A stretch of 64,000 nt of DNA from Carettochelys insculpta. Its lineage: Eukaryota > Chordata > Testudines > Carettochelyidae. Shown in pieces: positions 1 to 10,965 of this stretch. The stretch spans positions 208,701,298 to 208,765,297 of the forward strand of contig NC_134138.1 in NCBI RefSeq assembly GCF_033958435.1. Reading direction: 5' to 3'. Positions within the stretch are counted from its first letter, which is position 1, and the number at the start of each line of letters is the position of its first letter. The notes beneath the pieces are model-generated. The model did no database searches and was not told the origin of the DNA. It saw nothing but the letters and a program-made list of their open reading frames with translations. The translations under genes were made by a program, and so were the position numbers.

Positions 1-282
1 GCTGGGACAGTTCTGGGAGCACAGGGAGGTAGGGGTGTGGGATGGGATAGCATGCTCGGGCTTGGTGGGAGGCTCGGGGAAGATCCAGGGGGTGGGGAGA
101 GCCGGCTTGGTGGGGCCCACTGTGGCCAGGATCCAGTTGCTGAGGCCCTGTAAGGCAGCAGGGGGGAGTTTAGGTGGGAGCAGGGAAGTGAGGTCAGTGG
201 GGAGGCGGTGGGGGAGTGGCTGGGAAGTCAGTGGGGGCAGAAGGCTAGGCCAGGTGCCCCACGAGGGCCTTGCAGATGGACC

Positions 283-1726
283 ATAGGGATCCCATCAGTT
301 TGGGCTAGGTCTCCTGACACCAGGCCAGGTCGGTCTCATCCAGCCTCAGCTGCTGCTCCATCAGCTGGTTCGGGAGGCAAGGGTGGCTGTGCAGGCAGAG
401 GCTTTGTCATCCTGGGGGCAGTGCCATGCCTGCTGGCTGTGGGCCTCACTGGGTACTGAAGGTGGGTGTGCCCCAGTCCTTTCCATGGTCGCTGCTCCTG
501 GACTTACCGGCCTGATATCGGGGATGGGACTGGCCAGCCCCATTGTGGTGCTGGGGCTCTCCTGGCCCTCAGACAGAACATTTGTGAGGATGGAAGGGGT
601 GAGAGCAAGGGATCATTAGTCCTGCAGCCCAGCCACAAGGGCTGTGCCTCCCACCCCAGGTGGACAGTGGCCCCCAACCCCAGGCAGGGGGACGGGGATG
701 TTCTAGGAGCAGTGGTATATGTGCTCTGCATGGCAGGGCCTGCCATACGTGGATCCCATGATGCATTGGAGATGAGGCTCACTGCTATATCCCCTCCCCA
801 GAGAATGGGCTAGCTGGCAAGGGAGGTGTCCAGCCACAGTGGGGTCCCTGCATGGGTGGCAGGTGAGCTGGACATGGCATGGGCCGCCCAGGGTCCCTTC
901 AAATGGCTGTAGCTTGCAGTGCTGTCCATGGGAACTGCTGCGGACCACTGCCTGTGCTGGAGGCTCATCCCTCGGGGTGCATACAGGGTTGTGCTGTCAC
1001 CTGGGTGGCTGTCCTGCCCTCAGCCATGGCAGGGGTGGGCGCCTCACCCCCCGTCCCCCAGGATATACGGTGTACCTGGCACTTACTTGAGGGTCTCTTG
1101 TTGATGTTGGGATGCCCAGTTGGAGGTCACCTGGCTGGACATCTCTGAAGGGATGGTGATGAATGGGACTCCATCAGACAACCTGCCTTCCACTGGGGCC
1201 TGTTGCTCCAGCTCCGGCCATCTGGTGCAGGTCATGGGTCCTGGCTGGTCCTGGGCCGTCTCCTCTGTCACCTGTAGTGCACCTGGGGGTTCCTGGGCTG
1301 CTGTATTGACAGAGGTGCAGAGGGAGCCGGGGAGCCAACCCTGCCCACAAGGAGGCTGTGCGGCTCCCTGTAGAAGGGACAGGTGGCTGGCCCTGCCACT
1401 GAGTGCCTGGCAGCATCCCTGGTCCTCAAATACCCCTGATGCAGCTCTTTCACCTTGGAGCAAACCTGCTCCAAGGTGCGACTGGGGTGTCCATGGGCTG
1501 ACAGGCTAGTGGTCAGCCGGCCGTAGGTGACAGTGTTCTGCCTCTTCACCACCATTGCCCTCAGGATGTCTTCATCCTCCCACAGAGTGAGGAGGTCCTC
1601 CAGCTCAGCCTCAGTCCATGAGGGAACCCTCCACTTGGCATCTGGGATGAGATCCTGGGACCCCTTTGAAGGCTCTTTGTGGGGGTTGTGTGGTGGCTGG
1701 CTTTCAGCCATGCTGTGTCTGGTCAC
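283..1726 (-). pseudogene. Myb/SANT-like (trihelix) DNA-binding protein of a Harbinger-type transposon, degraded
   Basis: The start codon at 1726 opens a 152-codon frame (to 1268) with a trihelix-type domain at about residues 35-120: WTEAELEDLLTLWEDEDIL, then a K-x-L-x-x-GY helix (KVKELHQGYLRTRD) and the CPFY motif. In Harbinger elements this protein binds the transposon ends and partners the transposase. The frame stops at 1268-1270, but the protein-like reading continues in the neighbouring frame to about 1087, so a frameshift is likely near 1300-1400. Good splice donors (GTAAGT on the minus strand) occur at 1086-1081 and 507-502, which suggests at least three exons. A C-terminal helical stretch (MEQQLRLDETDLAWCQE) is readable around 361-300. 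I infer it is non-functional. Confidence 0.6.
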
Positions 1727-2048
1727 TCTGGGGGGAAGTGTGAGGGTCTGTGGTGCAGGGCTTGTGTGCTCCCTGGCGGTACACTTTCAGCTTCCTGCCA
1801 CAGGATCTGTGGGGCTCCCGGTGCTTTTAAGGCAGCTGGAGGCAGGGAGCATAGAGCTCTGCTAGTGTTGGCCAGGGCGTCTCCATGTCCCAGCTGGCCA
1901 GTGCCATGGAGGACCTCTCTTTTGAAAGAGGGGCTCATGGAGCATCTGCATACGCTTTATTTCAAAAGAACCTTTCAAAAGAAGGCACTCTTCCTGGTTT
2001 GGGAGTAGAAGACAGCTTGTGGAAGACGAGGTGCATTCTTTCAGTCCT

Positions 2049-2281
2049 GACTAATTTGCATACTCCCATGGGATCACCCTGCCATCAGAAAATGTGCCAA
2101 GTAGGTGTGGTTCTGTTGGCGAAAACCCCCTTTGTTGGCAGTCCCTTATCTCTGAGTTTTTCCACAGATAAGGGGCTGCTGACAAAGGGGGTTGTCGCTG
2201 ACAGAACCATGTGTACATGGCACGTTTTCGGATGACAGCAGCCTCTGCCACAGGGTGATCCCACAGGAGTATGCAAATTAG
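2049..2281. repeat. Subterminal inverted repeat of the left Harbinger-type element
   Basis: Two arms face each other: 2049-2100 (aatttgcatactcc ... aatgtgcca) and 2219-2281 (tggcacgttttcgg ... ggagtatgcaaatt). Inner arms follow, aaaaccccctttgt... against ...acaaagggggttgtc. The structure forms an imperfect hairpin of more than 200 bp close to the transposon terminus. Subterminal repeats of this kind are common in MITE-derived ends. The segment could also be a MITE nested in the larger transposon. Confidence 0.6.
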
Positions 2282-2392
2282 CTATGTGATTACGCAAATG
2301 GGTGACCATTTGCATTTATGAGAGCCCTCCTTTCCATGGCTCTGTGTAGACGTAGCGCTAGTGATTAAGGTTATCACCTCTCTATAACCAAT

Positions 2393-2966
2393 TGTGGCAG
2401 GGCCAGGGCAGAGGGCTCCCACAGAGGAAGCCCAAACAAGGAGACGGGCCTGTGGAGCACCAGCAGGGCAATCACAGGCAGCTGGGTGGGAGATGGCTCA
2501 GGCTAATTGGGACCAGCTGACTCCAAGGCGGGTCTAATAAGAGGCCCTTAAAAGACCTTCACAGTGGAAAAGGTGGGGAGAGAGGCAAGGAGGCCAGAAG
2601 TAGTGAGAGAAAGCAGGTCGGAAAGGAGCTGAAGAGAGGAACAGGAACACCAGGAGCTGCAGTGGGAGAGTGAGGAGCTGCAGCAGATTGGGGAGGGGGG
2701 TCTCGTTACAACTGTAGCCTGGAGAAGGTACCGGGGGAATTGTCTGGGGAAGTGGCCCAAGGGGATGAGCTGCTGTGCCAAGGGCTAAGGGAATCAGCCC
2801 TTCCCACTAGCAGTCACATAGGGTCCCTGGGCTGGAACCTGGCACGAGTGGGTGGGGGCTGGGTTCCCCCCAGGCCACCCGTTACCCCAGCGAGGGCAAC
2901 TAGGCCCTTAAGTGGGTCCAGACGACTGAGTAGAGGCCAGAGGCCCAGGAATAAGACAGACTTTGT
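2393..2966 (+). other. GC-rich repeat-like block, possible solo LTR
   Basis: The block begins tgtggcaggg and ends ttgtcaca, with a TATA-like cttaaaaga at about 2547 and an aataag signal at about 2951, just before the end. The layout (TG...CA, promoter in the middle, polyadenylation-like signal near the 3' end) resembles a long terminal repeat. I found no clear target duplication and no second copy in the window. The inner purine-rich run (2570-2700) opens several frames that look like no protein I know. Confidence 0.25.
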
Positions 2967-4368
2967 CACACAAAGTGATAAACAAAATACTTTGTTTTTA
3001 TTTTCTCAAATACTTGTTTATCATTGTTCCTATTTCTTTTAACATTGTTACTTTCAGACTATAGAATAATATTATTAGTATCATGGTTTGATAAATGTTT
3101 ACTTTGGTACCTAACATAATATTTTTGTCAGTAATTTAATCATTCTCTGTGGAATGGGTATTACTAAGGTATATCTCATTTTACCTCATCCGTCAAGGAA
3201 CTGTTGGCACTGATCAAGTTTCCTTGATATGCATAAGATTGTGCTAGATCTATGACTTTGCACCTGCATTTCAAAAGTCTACGTACTATTCCTTTTCCAA
3301 CATGCAGCCACTTTGTCATCTTACCATTTTTTGTAAATCCAATTTTAAAGGTACTGAAGAGAATCATCATTAAGTCAAATGACATCAGCAGGCTAGAGGC
3401 AGTAGAGATGGGAGTTATTTGAAAAACAGCAAGTGTAAAGTGGAGTGATTTTAAGACAAATTAAGACATTAAAAGGAGGGTAGAATTGGAAAAAAAATGA
3501 CTGTATTGAAGGCAATGAAAGAATGACAAAGAAAATAATGCAAACCCTTGCAAGGTCAGTCTGATAGAGGCCAACCATTGTACACAGACATCTGACCAGC
3601 CTGGACTCAATGGAGGAACAAACCACGGACAGAAATGAATGGCAAGGATGTGTTGCTGCTCATGTCTGCAGAGATGTTTTGGTATGAAAGAAGGTTGTTC
3701 ATGAATGCTCAGTCTTTTTCAATTTGTCCTTATTGATGCTGACAAATATACAGTATGCAAATGCATTATTAATGTTATCTTTATCAAATACAGGTGCAAA
3801 TAAAACATTTATTTCTTCAACCATTTCTAATTTATGTTGTGGAGAAGTTCTTTATTTTTATGCCCTGTTAATAGCTTCACTGATTCTCTGACTTGTACTT
3901 ATTTTTTTTTTTTGCTTTCTTCCATCACGCATCAATGTACACGCTGGGTTTTGTGTTGTTTTCTAGGTTTGTAATTCATGAATTACTGATCTTTAAATTT
4001 CTTTGAAAAATGAATGGCAGGCAGTGATCTAGGTTTTTCCACGCAGTGTCAGGTGAATACTGGTTATTCAATAATGCTCCCCATTTCCATATTTTCTATT
4101 TTTCATATTCGCATGTGAGTAATCTTTGACTGTTTTGATGAAGTGAGAGGAAGGAAATTTCTTCTGGTAAAAGATTCTTTAAAGTGCATCATTGCTTATA
4201 AATTCTGATCTCTTTATAAGTATCTGAGTTATCACCAAGAAAGAATAGATTTGGACTGTATCTTACGAAGTTAAAGACAAGAAAGCTTATATGCTTCCAT
4301 TTTTAATAATGACTATAAAGACATTTTTCTGATGAGTTTTTAACATACCGTGGATATATAAAGAAAGA
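2967..4368. other. AT-rich stretch without a recognisable gene
   Basis: The sequence is AT-rich with stops in all frames and short homopolymer runs (for example the T run at about 3900-3912). I see no splice-flanked exon, no tRNA-like boxes and no transposon terminus. Confidence 0.5.
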
Positions 4369-5390
4369 GGCAATTTTCAGAATGGAGAGGGATAACGGTG
4401 ATCCACAGGAATTTGTATTGGGCCCAATCCTATTCAACATATTCATAAAGAGTAACAAAAAGTTAGCTGTGTTAGTCTGTATTCTAACAAAACAAAACAA
4501 AACAAAACAAAACAAAACAGCAGTTTAAAGATTAACATATAAATAAATAAATATTTTTGTTAATCTTTAAAGTGCTACATGACTTCTGTTTTGTTATATT
4601 AATAAATGATCTGGAGAAAGGGAAAAGACTGAGGAGGCACCATTTGTAGATGATACTAAACTACTCAAAATAGTTAAGTCCAAAGCAGACTGTAAAGTAG
4701 GTGACTGCTCAACAAAATGGCAGATGAATTTTAATGTTTATAAATGCAAAGTAATGCATATTGGAAAACAATCCCAAATATATGTATAAAAGGATGGAGA
4801 CTGAATTAACTATTACCACTGAGGGTGAGATTTCAGGGTCATTGTGGAGAGTTCTCTGAAAACATCCACTCAATTTACAGCAGCAGTCAAGAAAGCAAAT
4901 AGAATGACAGGAATAATTAAAAATGGGATAGAGAATAAGACAGGGACTGTTTTATGTCCTCTGTATGAATCCATGGTACATCCACATCTTGAATATTGGA
5001 TGCAGATGTGGTCACCTCATCACAAAAAAAGATACCTTGGACTTGGAAATTGTTCAGAAAAGGGCAGCAAAATGATTATAGCTTTGGAACTGTTGCCATA
5101 TGAGGAGTGAGTAAAAAGATGGTGACTTCAGATTAGAAAAGTGGAGACTAAGTTGGGATGTGCTAGAGGTCAAAAATCATAGCACATATGGAAAAAGTGA
5201 ATAAGCAAAAGTAATTTACTTATTTCTGTAAGACAAGAACTAAGGGCCACCAAATGGAATTAATAGGTAGCAGGTTTAAAACAAACAAAGGAAGTATTTC
5301 TTCATGCAGTTCACAGTCAACTTGTGGAATTCCTTACCAGATGACATTGTGAAGTCCAAGATTATTCCGGGGTTCAAAAAAGAGAGCGTT
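4369..5390 (+). mobile_element. CR1 LINE fragment (reverse transcriptase to 3' part), interrupted by a PLE
   Basis: The decayed reading matches the CR1 ORF2 at 57-59 kb segment by segment: the FSQWRG / GPILFN region at about 4369-4449, then LFINDLE at 4600, the ADDTKLL-type palm motif at about 4645-4665, KCKVMHIGK at about 4743-4770, TQFTAAVKKANRMTGIIKNG at 4870-4925, and a WMQMWSPHHKK-type motif at 5000-5030. Multiple stops and frameshifts make it non-functional. It resembles the subfamily of the element at 57042-59121 and not that of the 18.6, 21.6 and 28.7 kb copies. A 146-bp PLE mini-element splits it at 4450-4595. Confidence 0.85.
4450..4595 (+). mobile_element. PLE-derived palindromic mini-element nested in CR1
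   Basis: The insert starts with the leader agctgtgttagtctgtatt, carries an (aaaac)n run, then inverted arms (cagtttaaagattaac... and ...gttaatctttaaagtgct). It is flanked by an 11-bp duplication, atattcataaa (4439-4449) and atattaataaa (4596-4606), with one mismatch. The CR1 reading resumes in register on the far side, so the insertion is younger than the CR1. Confidence 0.75.
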
Positions 5391-5579
5391 CAGTTCAGTC
5401 AAGATTTTTGGAAAAATGACTAGTAATTTTGGGTGCATCAATTTTTGAATTCCCTGCCTGATGCACATTAAATAGAGCTGATTTTCAGCATTAGTGTTCT
5501 CAGTATTTTCTAAAAAAGTGGTGTCCCAAACAGAACACTTAAGATTTCTTTTAAAAAAACATGTCCTTTCTGGCAGAGA

Positions 5580-5758
5580 GTTAGCCATGTTAGTCTGTTT
5601 CAACAAAAACAAGGAGTCCTGTGGCACCTTAAAGACTAACACATTTATTAGGGCATAATCTTTCATGGGCTGCAACTGATGAAGTGAGCTGCAGCCCACT
5701 AAACCTTATGCTCTAATAAATGTGTTAGTCTTTAAGGTGCCACATCCTCATTGTTTTT
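5580..5758 (+). mobile_element. PLE-derived palindromic mini-element, leader on the left
   Basis: The leader gttagccatgttagtctg (5579-5596) is followed by the arm ctgtggcaccttaaagacta at 5620-5639 and its inverse tagtctttaaggtgccacat at 5726-5745. Between the arms lie inverted copies of the tail core (aatctttcatgggctgc, then gatgaagtgagctgcagccc). I could not define a target duplication. Confidence 0.75.
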
Positions 5759-6584
5759 GTTCTTTGTGTGTAATTGGTGCCATTATGATTCAGATAAAGA
5801 AAATGTTTATTTTGTTGTGGAAACTTCTTATAGGTTATTTCTGTCTCAGTCCTACAACCATCATACAATTTGAGATTCATACAGGAGGTTGCTTTCACCC
5901 ATCTTTTGTTTTATCTCATTGTCACGTGCACGCCAAAGATCTCAGCTGCCCTCACGCTTTCCTCCTAAGGGTATGTCCACACCACAAAATTGTGTTGCCA
6001 AAACCTGCCTTTTGGTGACAATACGGTGAGTGTGTACACTCTGCAGTGTGACTTTTGTTGGGAAAAACACTCAGTTTCAGCTATAAACATCTTCCATCCC
6101 TACGAAAGACTTTTTCTCCCCGCCCCCCCACATTTATTGTTGACAAAGGACCAGTGTAGATCCCGCTGCTTGTTTTGTCCACAGAATTGGCTTCTGCAGT
6201 ATCTCACAATGCTTGCCCTGATGGCTGTGGTCAGTGTTCTGCATATTGTCCTGCCTTTTCAGAGCTCTGGCAAGTATCTGACAGCTGAGTGAGCTGCTCC
6301 CTTTGGGGAACAAGAACAAATCATTGGAGTGCTCCTGTGTTGCCCAGAACACAGTGGCAGGCAGACTGCAGCTGCAGCAGAACGGTGAGAATCTGCTGTG
6401 CCGCTTTGACGTTCCTAAGCATGGAATGCTCACAAAGCTACTCCTGATGCTGCTCGAGGCAGCTGAGGATGCTGTGGGAGAACTCAGAGGGATTTCCAAG
6501 TTGTGCTGGGATACTCTACTGTCCCACAACACTGTGAAATGGGATGCGTACCCTCAATGTATTGCTCAGACCATTGATGATGGT
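5759..6584. other. Unique sequence without a recognisable gene
   Basis: There are short open frames on both strands at about 5990-6670, but none resembles a known family. I see nothing else of note. Confidence 0.4.
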
Positions 6585-6790
6585 CTCAGAGGGGTAGCCA
6601 TGTTAGTCTGTAGCTTCACAAATAACAAGCAGTACTGTAGCACCTTAGAGACTAACAGATTTATTAGGTCATGAGCTTTCATGGGTAAAACCCACTTCAT
6701 TTGAGGAAGTGGGTTTTACCTATGAAAGCTCATCATCTAATAAATTCGTTAGTCCCTGAAGTGCCACAGGACTGCTTGTTGTGTGCAGTG
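6585..6790 (+). mobile_element. PLE-derived palindromic mini-element, leader on the left
   Basis: The leader aggggtagccatgttagtct (6590-6609) precedes the arm gtagcaccttagagactaac at 6636-6655 and the inverse arm ttagtccctgaagtgccaca near 6749-6768. The centre is a near-perfect palindrome around 6690-6715 (acccacttcatttgaggaag, then tgggttttacc). An 11-bp duplication flanks it: ttgatgatggt (6574-6584) and ttgaagatggt (6791-6801), one mismatch. Confidence 0.8.
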
Positions 6791-6801
6791 TTGAAGATGG
6801 T

Positions 6802-7385
6802 GCCCCCAGTGTGGACACAATCTGGCCCCTGAAGGAGGAAGTGTGAATACTCTGGTGATTTTTGTCTTCTCAACTTTTGGGTGTCAACATAAGGTTTGTT
6901 AACAAGACTTGGTAGTGTCAACATACCCTAAAAGAAGATAGGAATCATCAGGAGAGGCTTCCCAAAGACATCACTCTGCAGTAAAGCTGGCTGGGAATTT
7001 TTCAATTAAATGTTTTTGTTGGACAATGCCAATTAATCAAAAGTGAGTTGCATGAAAAGGGTATGTTTTGACAAAGCTCTCTCTGGGAAGTTGCTCAGGT
7101 CCAGTATGGAATTTCAGTACGAGGGAGCTACAAATAACTAAGTGGTTAGAGCAGACCAAGGACGCACATCTGGATCTCCCACACTGCAGTGGCATGGCCT
7201 AACCACTGGGATGTTCTGTGGCAGGGGCTTATTGTTTTTTGTAAGCATTCCCAATTATGGGGTACAGCGAAGTTTTTGAAATCTTGAAATTTTCCCCAGG
7301 TAAATTTACTCTGGAGGAGTATTATCTTTTCTATAACTTCATCAGTATGTAAAGTAGACTTTAATTACATATCACTCTTGCACAT
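6802..7385. other. Unique sequence with a tRNA-type inverted SINE remnant
   Basis: No gene is visible. At 7139-7215 the phrase aagtggttagagc is answered by its inverse ggcctaaccactggg, with ggatctcccacactgcag between. This resembles a head-to-head tRNA-related repeat like the one at 52105-52245. The rest looks unique. Confidence 0.4.
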
Positions 7386-7388
7386 ATT

Positions 7389-8070
7389 GGCTACATCTAC
7401 ACGTGAAGCCAACATCGAAATAGGCTATTTCGATGAATAACGTCTACACGTCCTCCAGGGCTGGCAACGTCGATGTTCAACTTCGACGTTGCGCGGCACC
7501 ACATCGAAATAGGCGCTGCGAGGGAACGTCTACACGCCAAAGTAGCACACATCGAAATAAGGGTGCCAGGCACAGCTGCAGACAGGGTCACAGGGCGGAC
7601 TCAACAGCAAGCCGCTCCCTTAAAGGGCCCCTCCCAGACACAGTTGCACTAAACAACACAAGATACACAGAGCCGACAACTGGTTGCAGACCCTGTGCAT
7701 GCAGCATGGATCCCCAGCTGCCGCAGCAGCAGCCAGAAGCCCTGGGCTAAGGGCTGCTGCCCACGGTGACCATAGAGCCCCGCAGGGGCTGGAGAGAGAG
7801 CATCTCTCAACCCCCCAGCTGATGGCCGCCATGGAAGACCCGGCAATTTCGACGTTGCAGGACGCGGATCGTCTACACGGTCCCTACTTCGACGTTGAAC
7901 GTCGAAGTAGGGCGCTATTCCGATCCCCTCATGAGGTTAGCGACTTCGACGTCTCGCCGCCTAACGTCGAAGTTAACTTCGAAATAGTGCCCGACGCGTG
8001 TAGCCGCGACGGGCGCTATTTCGAAGTTAGTGCCGCTACTTCGAAGTAGCGTGCACGTGTAGACACAGCT
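7389..8070 (+). mobile_element. Non-autonomous Harbinger element, internal-deletion derivative
   Basis: The termini are ggctacatctacacg (left) and cgtgtagacacagct (right), with ATT on both sides (7386-7388 and 8071-8073) as a 3-bp target duplication, the size expected of PIF/Harbinger. The left 320 bp, including a TTAAAGGG promoter-like motif at 7620, match the reverse complement of 14930-15303. At 7706 it keeps the start of the transposase (MDPQLPQQQPEALG then stop), compared with MDPQQQQHLEAF at 14931. The right 230 bp are subterminal inverted repeats rich in ttcgaagt. It is therefore a shortened copy of a relative of the 11.8-15.3 kb element. Confidence 0.85.
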
Positions 8071-8073
8071 ATT

Positions 8074-8920
8074 GGGACATAATATTGGCACAAGGAGGTA
8101 GAAATGATATAAATGTGTCTCAGGAAAGATCCATTTAATAAAAGAGAATTTAATTTCTCATGGAAGGAAGTGGCTTTACTTTACACTTTGGGCTATAGTG
8201 AAACAGCTGACCAAAAAGAACAAAAACAAAACAAAACAAAATATGGATGCAATTCTGCTGACTTGAAAGCAGGATGATGCTTGAGATACTGGGATAGGAC
8301 CAGTCAGCTTTTATAGAAAATGGCTGAATTCCTGTATTCAGTTTCAGTCTAAGGCAACTACAGCAAAAATAGCATGAATGGGTGCTGTCTAAGCATTGGA
8401 ATAAATCCATTTTGTGCACTTAGTTTCTGTTTTCTTCCACATTACTTTTTCTAGTATTCTGACTTGTCATCAGAACCATGATTTAATTGACGTTGAGTGA
8501 CCTGACTTGTCAGTTACATGCTAAAGACAAGAAAATGCATGGTTTTTTCTGCTCTAGAGGTAAAGATTATTTTAAAAATGCATTGAAAATTCTGTCAGCT
8601 GAATGAGTGATGTATTTTTGGACAGATACAAGCAAAGCCTCCAACAAGTGAAATGGCTACTTTTTGTTATTAATTCTTTTTTGCTTTGTTTTCTCAGAAC
8701 AGTTTTTAATATTAAGTTATTTTTTTTATAACTTGTACACAAGCCAGTTATTCATGGAGTGAAATGACTCAAAGATCATGTCCATCCCTTGTTAAAAAGA
8801 ATTAGCTCCAAATCAGACTTGAAGCTTTATAATTGGGAGATAACTGTTATTGTCTTCTGTGAGATTCATCTCTGAGCCACCACAAATCTGCACATCAGTT
8901 CAGTCAGTCTCAAGAAACAC
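8074..8920. other. AT-rich stretch without a recognisable gene
   Basis: The only repeat seen is a short (aaaac)n run at about 8223-8239. I see no exon signals that stand out. Confidence 0.4.
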
Positions 8921-8931
8921 TTATTTTAAAT

Positions 8932-9164
8932 AGTAACAGAGAGGGAGCCATGCTAGGCTATACACTATCAAAACAAAAAAGCAGTCAAGTAGCACTTTAA
9001 AGACGAACAAAACAATTTATTAGGTGAGCTCGTGTGGGACAGACCCACTTCTTCAGTCTGTTCTGGTCTGGCTATGATCTGAAGAAGTGGGTCTATCCCA
9101 TGAAAGCTCACCTAATCAACTATTTTGTTCGTTTTTAAAGTGCTACTTGACTGCTTTTTTGTTT
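8932..9164 (+). mobile_element. PLE-derived palindromic mini-element with perfect 11-bp duplication
   Basis: The target duplication ttattttaaat occurs at 8921-8931 and at 9165-9175 without mismatch. The leader agccatgctaggctatacac (8947-8966) is followed by the arm cagtcaagtagcactttaaa (8983-9002) and its inverse tttaaagtgctacttgactg (9134-9153). The two tail cores flank a spacer at about 9050-9085 (gacccacttcttcag against ctgaagaagtgggtc). Confidence 0.85.
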
Positions 9165-9175
9165 TTATTTTAAAT

Positions 9176-9794
9176 GGTGTGTAGTTCATATACTGCCTCC
9201 TTGTCCTGTTATGAAGTTAATGTGAATACAGTCAGAATTTTGTCTCAAGAAAATTAAAAAAACAAAACAAAACTGGAAAAGGGTGTTACTTTTATTTCTT
9301 ATAGTGTAATTCTCTTTTGCATCCTTAACTTCAGTTGCTAGCATTTTGTAATTTTGGGATTACAGGTTTTTGCCACCTAATATATCTTCCACAGAGGTAC
9401 TCAGTTCAATGGTGCCTCCTTAGGTATGCACCAGTGAAGCACATTCATTATTTTAAACATTTGTATTTTATGAATAAGTCTGAATGTCAGGGTTTTTCTC
9501 CAGCATGTAAAGGGGTGTGGATTTGCTTTACGTCAATAATGTTTATATATTCCCATGGACTGCACACTGAAATTGTAGCAATTTATTGAAAAATTTACCC
9601 CCAAATTCTACACACATCTAAATCTCCTATTTATTGTTCTGCCATAAGAGGTCATGCAAATATTCCCACACAGAAGACTGGCAAAATATTAGTATAGTCA
9701 AAAATAAAAGGAGGGTAGGGAATTTGGTCTGAAGAAATATGAAGAAGTCAGGGTAAGGACAAAGTATTACAGAGAAAAATAAGAGAAGGGATCC
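9176..9794. other. AT-rich unique sequence
   Basis: No recognisable gene or repeat apart from an (aaaac)n-like run at about 9256-9271. Confidence 0.4.
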
Positions 9795-9805
9795 TCTTTT
9801 CTTCC

Positions 9806-10024
9806 TTAACAGCAACGAAGGGTCCTGTGGCACCTTGTAGACTAACAGAAAAGTTTTGAGCATGAGCTTTCATGAGCACAGACTCACTTCATCAGATGCT
9901 GGTCAGATGAAGTGAGTCTGTGCTCACGAAAGCTCATGCTCAAAACTTTTCTGTTGGTCTATAAGGTGCCACAGGACCCTTCATTGCTGTTACAGATCCA
10001 GACTAACACGGCTACCCCTCCAAA
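9806..10024 (-). mobile_element. PLE-derived palindromic mini-element, leader on the right
   Basis: The duplication tcttttcttcc is perfect (9795-9805 and 10025-10035). Two inverted tails meet near 9900: ggtcctgtggcacctt...ctcacttcatcagatgc and then its inverse gatgaagtgagtctgtgctc...aaggtgccacaggaccc. The leader agactaacacggctacccct sits on the right (10000-10019), so the element reads on the minus strand. The tail is nearly identical to the 3' end of the coding PLE at 33027-33984, which ties the mini-elements to that family. Confidence 0.9.
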
Positions 10025-10035
10025 TCTTTTCTTCC

Positions 10036-10679
10036 CTGTGTGCTAATAATTTGAGCAAATAGAAAGTCCTATAATTGTGGATCTTGTGCATCCCAGAAAT
10101 CTGGGCATAAGTGATCTCCCAGTCTGTAAATAACGTGTGAGCATACCACAGAGAACAGATGGCTTTCCCCAAAATTAGTGAAGTCATTTATTTATTTTTG
10201 GGTTTTTATATTTCCTTGTAATAGCTGAACACATTGTAGTAGTTCATTAGGCAATGCAACTTTTGTTTGTGACATTTGGTCTGTTCTGTCCTCTTTATCC
10301 TCAGAGGGAAAGTTGTGAGCAGAGTGGTTTCTTTCAATATATCATATATGTACTGGGGTATGTGTTTAGCAAAATCACTTGGAATGAGAAGTGGTCAGGG
10401 TTTTGGGCTTAGCTCCTGTGGAGATTGATTCCACACATCTATTCTAGCCTCTGAGAAGTCTGTTTCCTGCACAAAAGAGCTTTACTGGAGTAGTAGACAG
10501 TTACATTGTGCTGGAGGCGTGGTGGTGTCCACCATGTTCATTATCTAAGGCCTTTAGGTCACCTTTTAGACAACATAAGCCCAGGCCATTGAGTGTAATA
10601 TGTGTCTGTAATAGTCTGTGTGGCTTGGGAGGTATGTTGCTTCATTCTGTACTAGCTGCAGTTTTCTGAGGATGGACAG
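10036..10679. other. Unique sequence without a recognisable gene
   Basis: Nothing beyond short open frames. Confidence 0.4.
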
Positions 10680-10965
10680 GTTTCCAGGGGCAGTAACAGT
10701 TGCCACAGGCCAGAGGCAAGGTGGGATGGGGCCTAGCTCCCTGCCTTCAGAAGGGGTGGGGCCAATGGTGGAAAGATAGGGTTTAGGCAGCCAGCTCCAC
10801 CCCCGCCCCACTCCCTCAGAGTTGCACGTGGAGCAGCGGCAGAGTGCTCCATGGCATTTGAAAGAGGCCTGGAGTTCCAGCTGTCACTGGAGCTGTGGGC
10901 CCCTTTGAAATTCTGGGCCCGGGGGTAACCACCCCTTTTGCTCCCCTCCACCCCCCGTCAGTGGG
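10680..10965 (-). repeat. GC-rich interspersed repeat, copy 1 of 3 in the window
   Basis: The shared core is catggcatttgaaagaggcc, then tggagttccagctg, then gggcccctttgaaattc. It recurs at 16870-17060 and 54060-54335 with the same order of blocks (ggggcctagctcc, gaaggggtggggcc). The core is an imperfect palindrome (ggcctggagctcc against gagctctggcccc). I cannot place it in a named family; the orientation given is arbitrary. Confidence 0.6.

Larger units (their letters stand above)
1..2357 (-). mobile_element. PIF/Harbinger-type DNA transposon, 5' part, cut by the window edge
   Basis: This GC-rich block ends at about 2357 with gtgtagacgtagc, the reverse complement of the gctacgtctacac end shared by Harbinger-type elements and MITEs elsewhere in the window (7389, 15303, 23537, 32307, 60231, 61248). 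Read on the minus strand from that end, it has a subterminal inverted repeat, a TTAAAAG promoter-like motif near 1826 and then a Myb/SANT-like gene. The other terminus and any transposase lie to the left of the window. PIF/Harbinger elements typically encode a DDE transposase and a separate Myb-like DNA-binding protein, which fits. The family assignment is inferred from termini and protein resemblance. Confidence 0.65.

Noticed and set aside
1120..1509. 129-codon plus-strand frame in the left Harbinger element
   Set aside because: It lies opposite the Myb-like gene in GC-rich DNA, and the minus strand has the recognisable domain and splice donors.
2570..2720. Purine-rich run as a retroviral polypurine tract
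   Set aside because: Far too long and degenerate, with no retroviral interior beside it.
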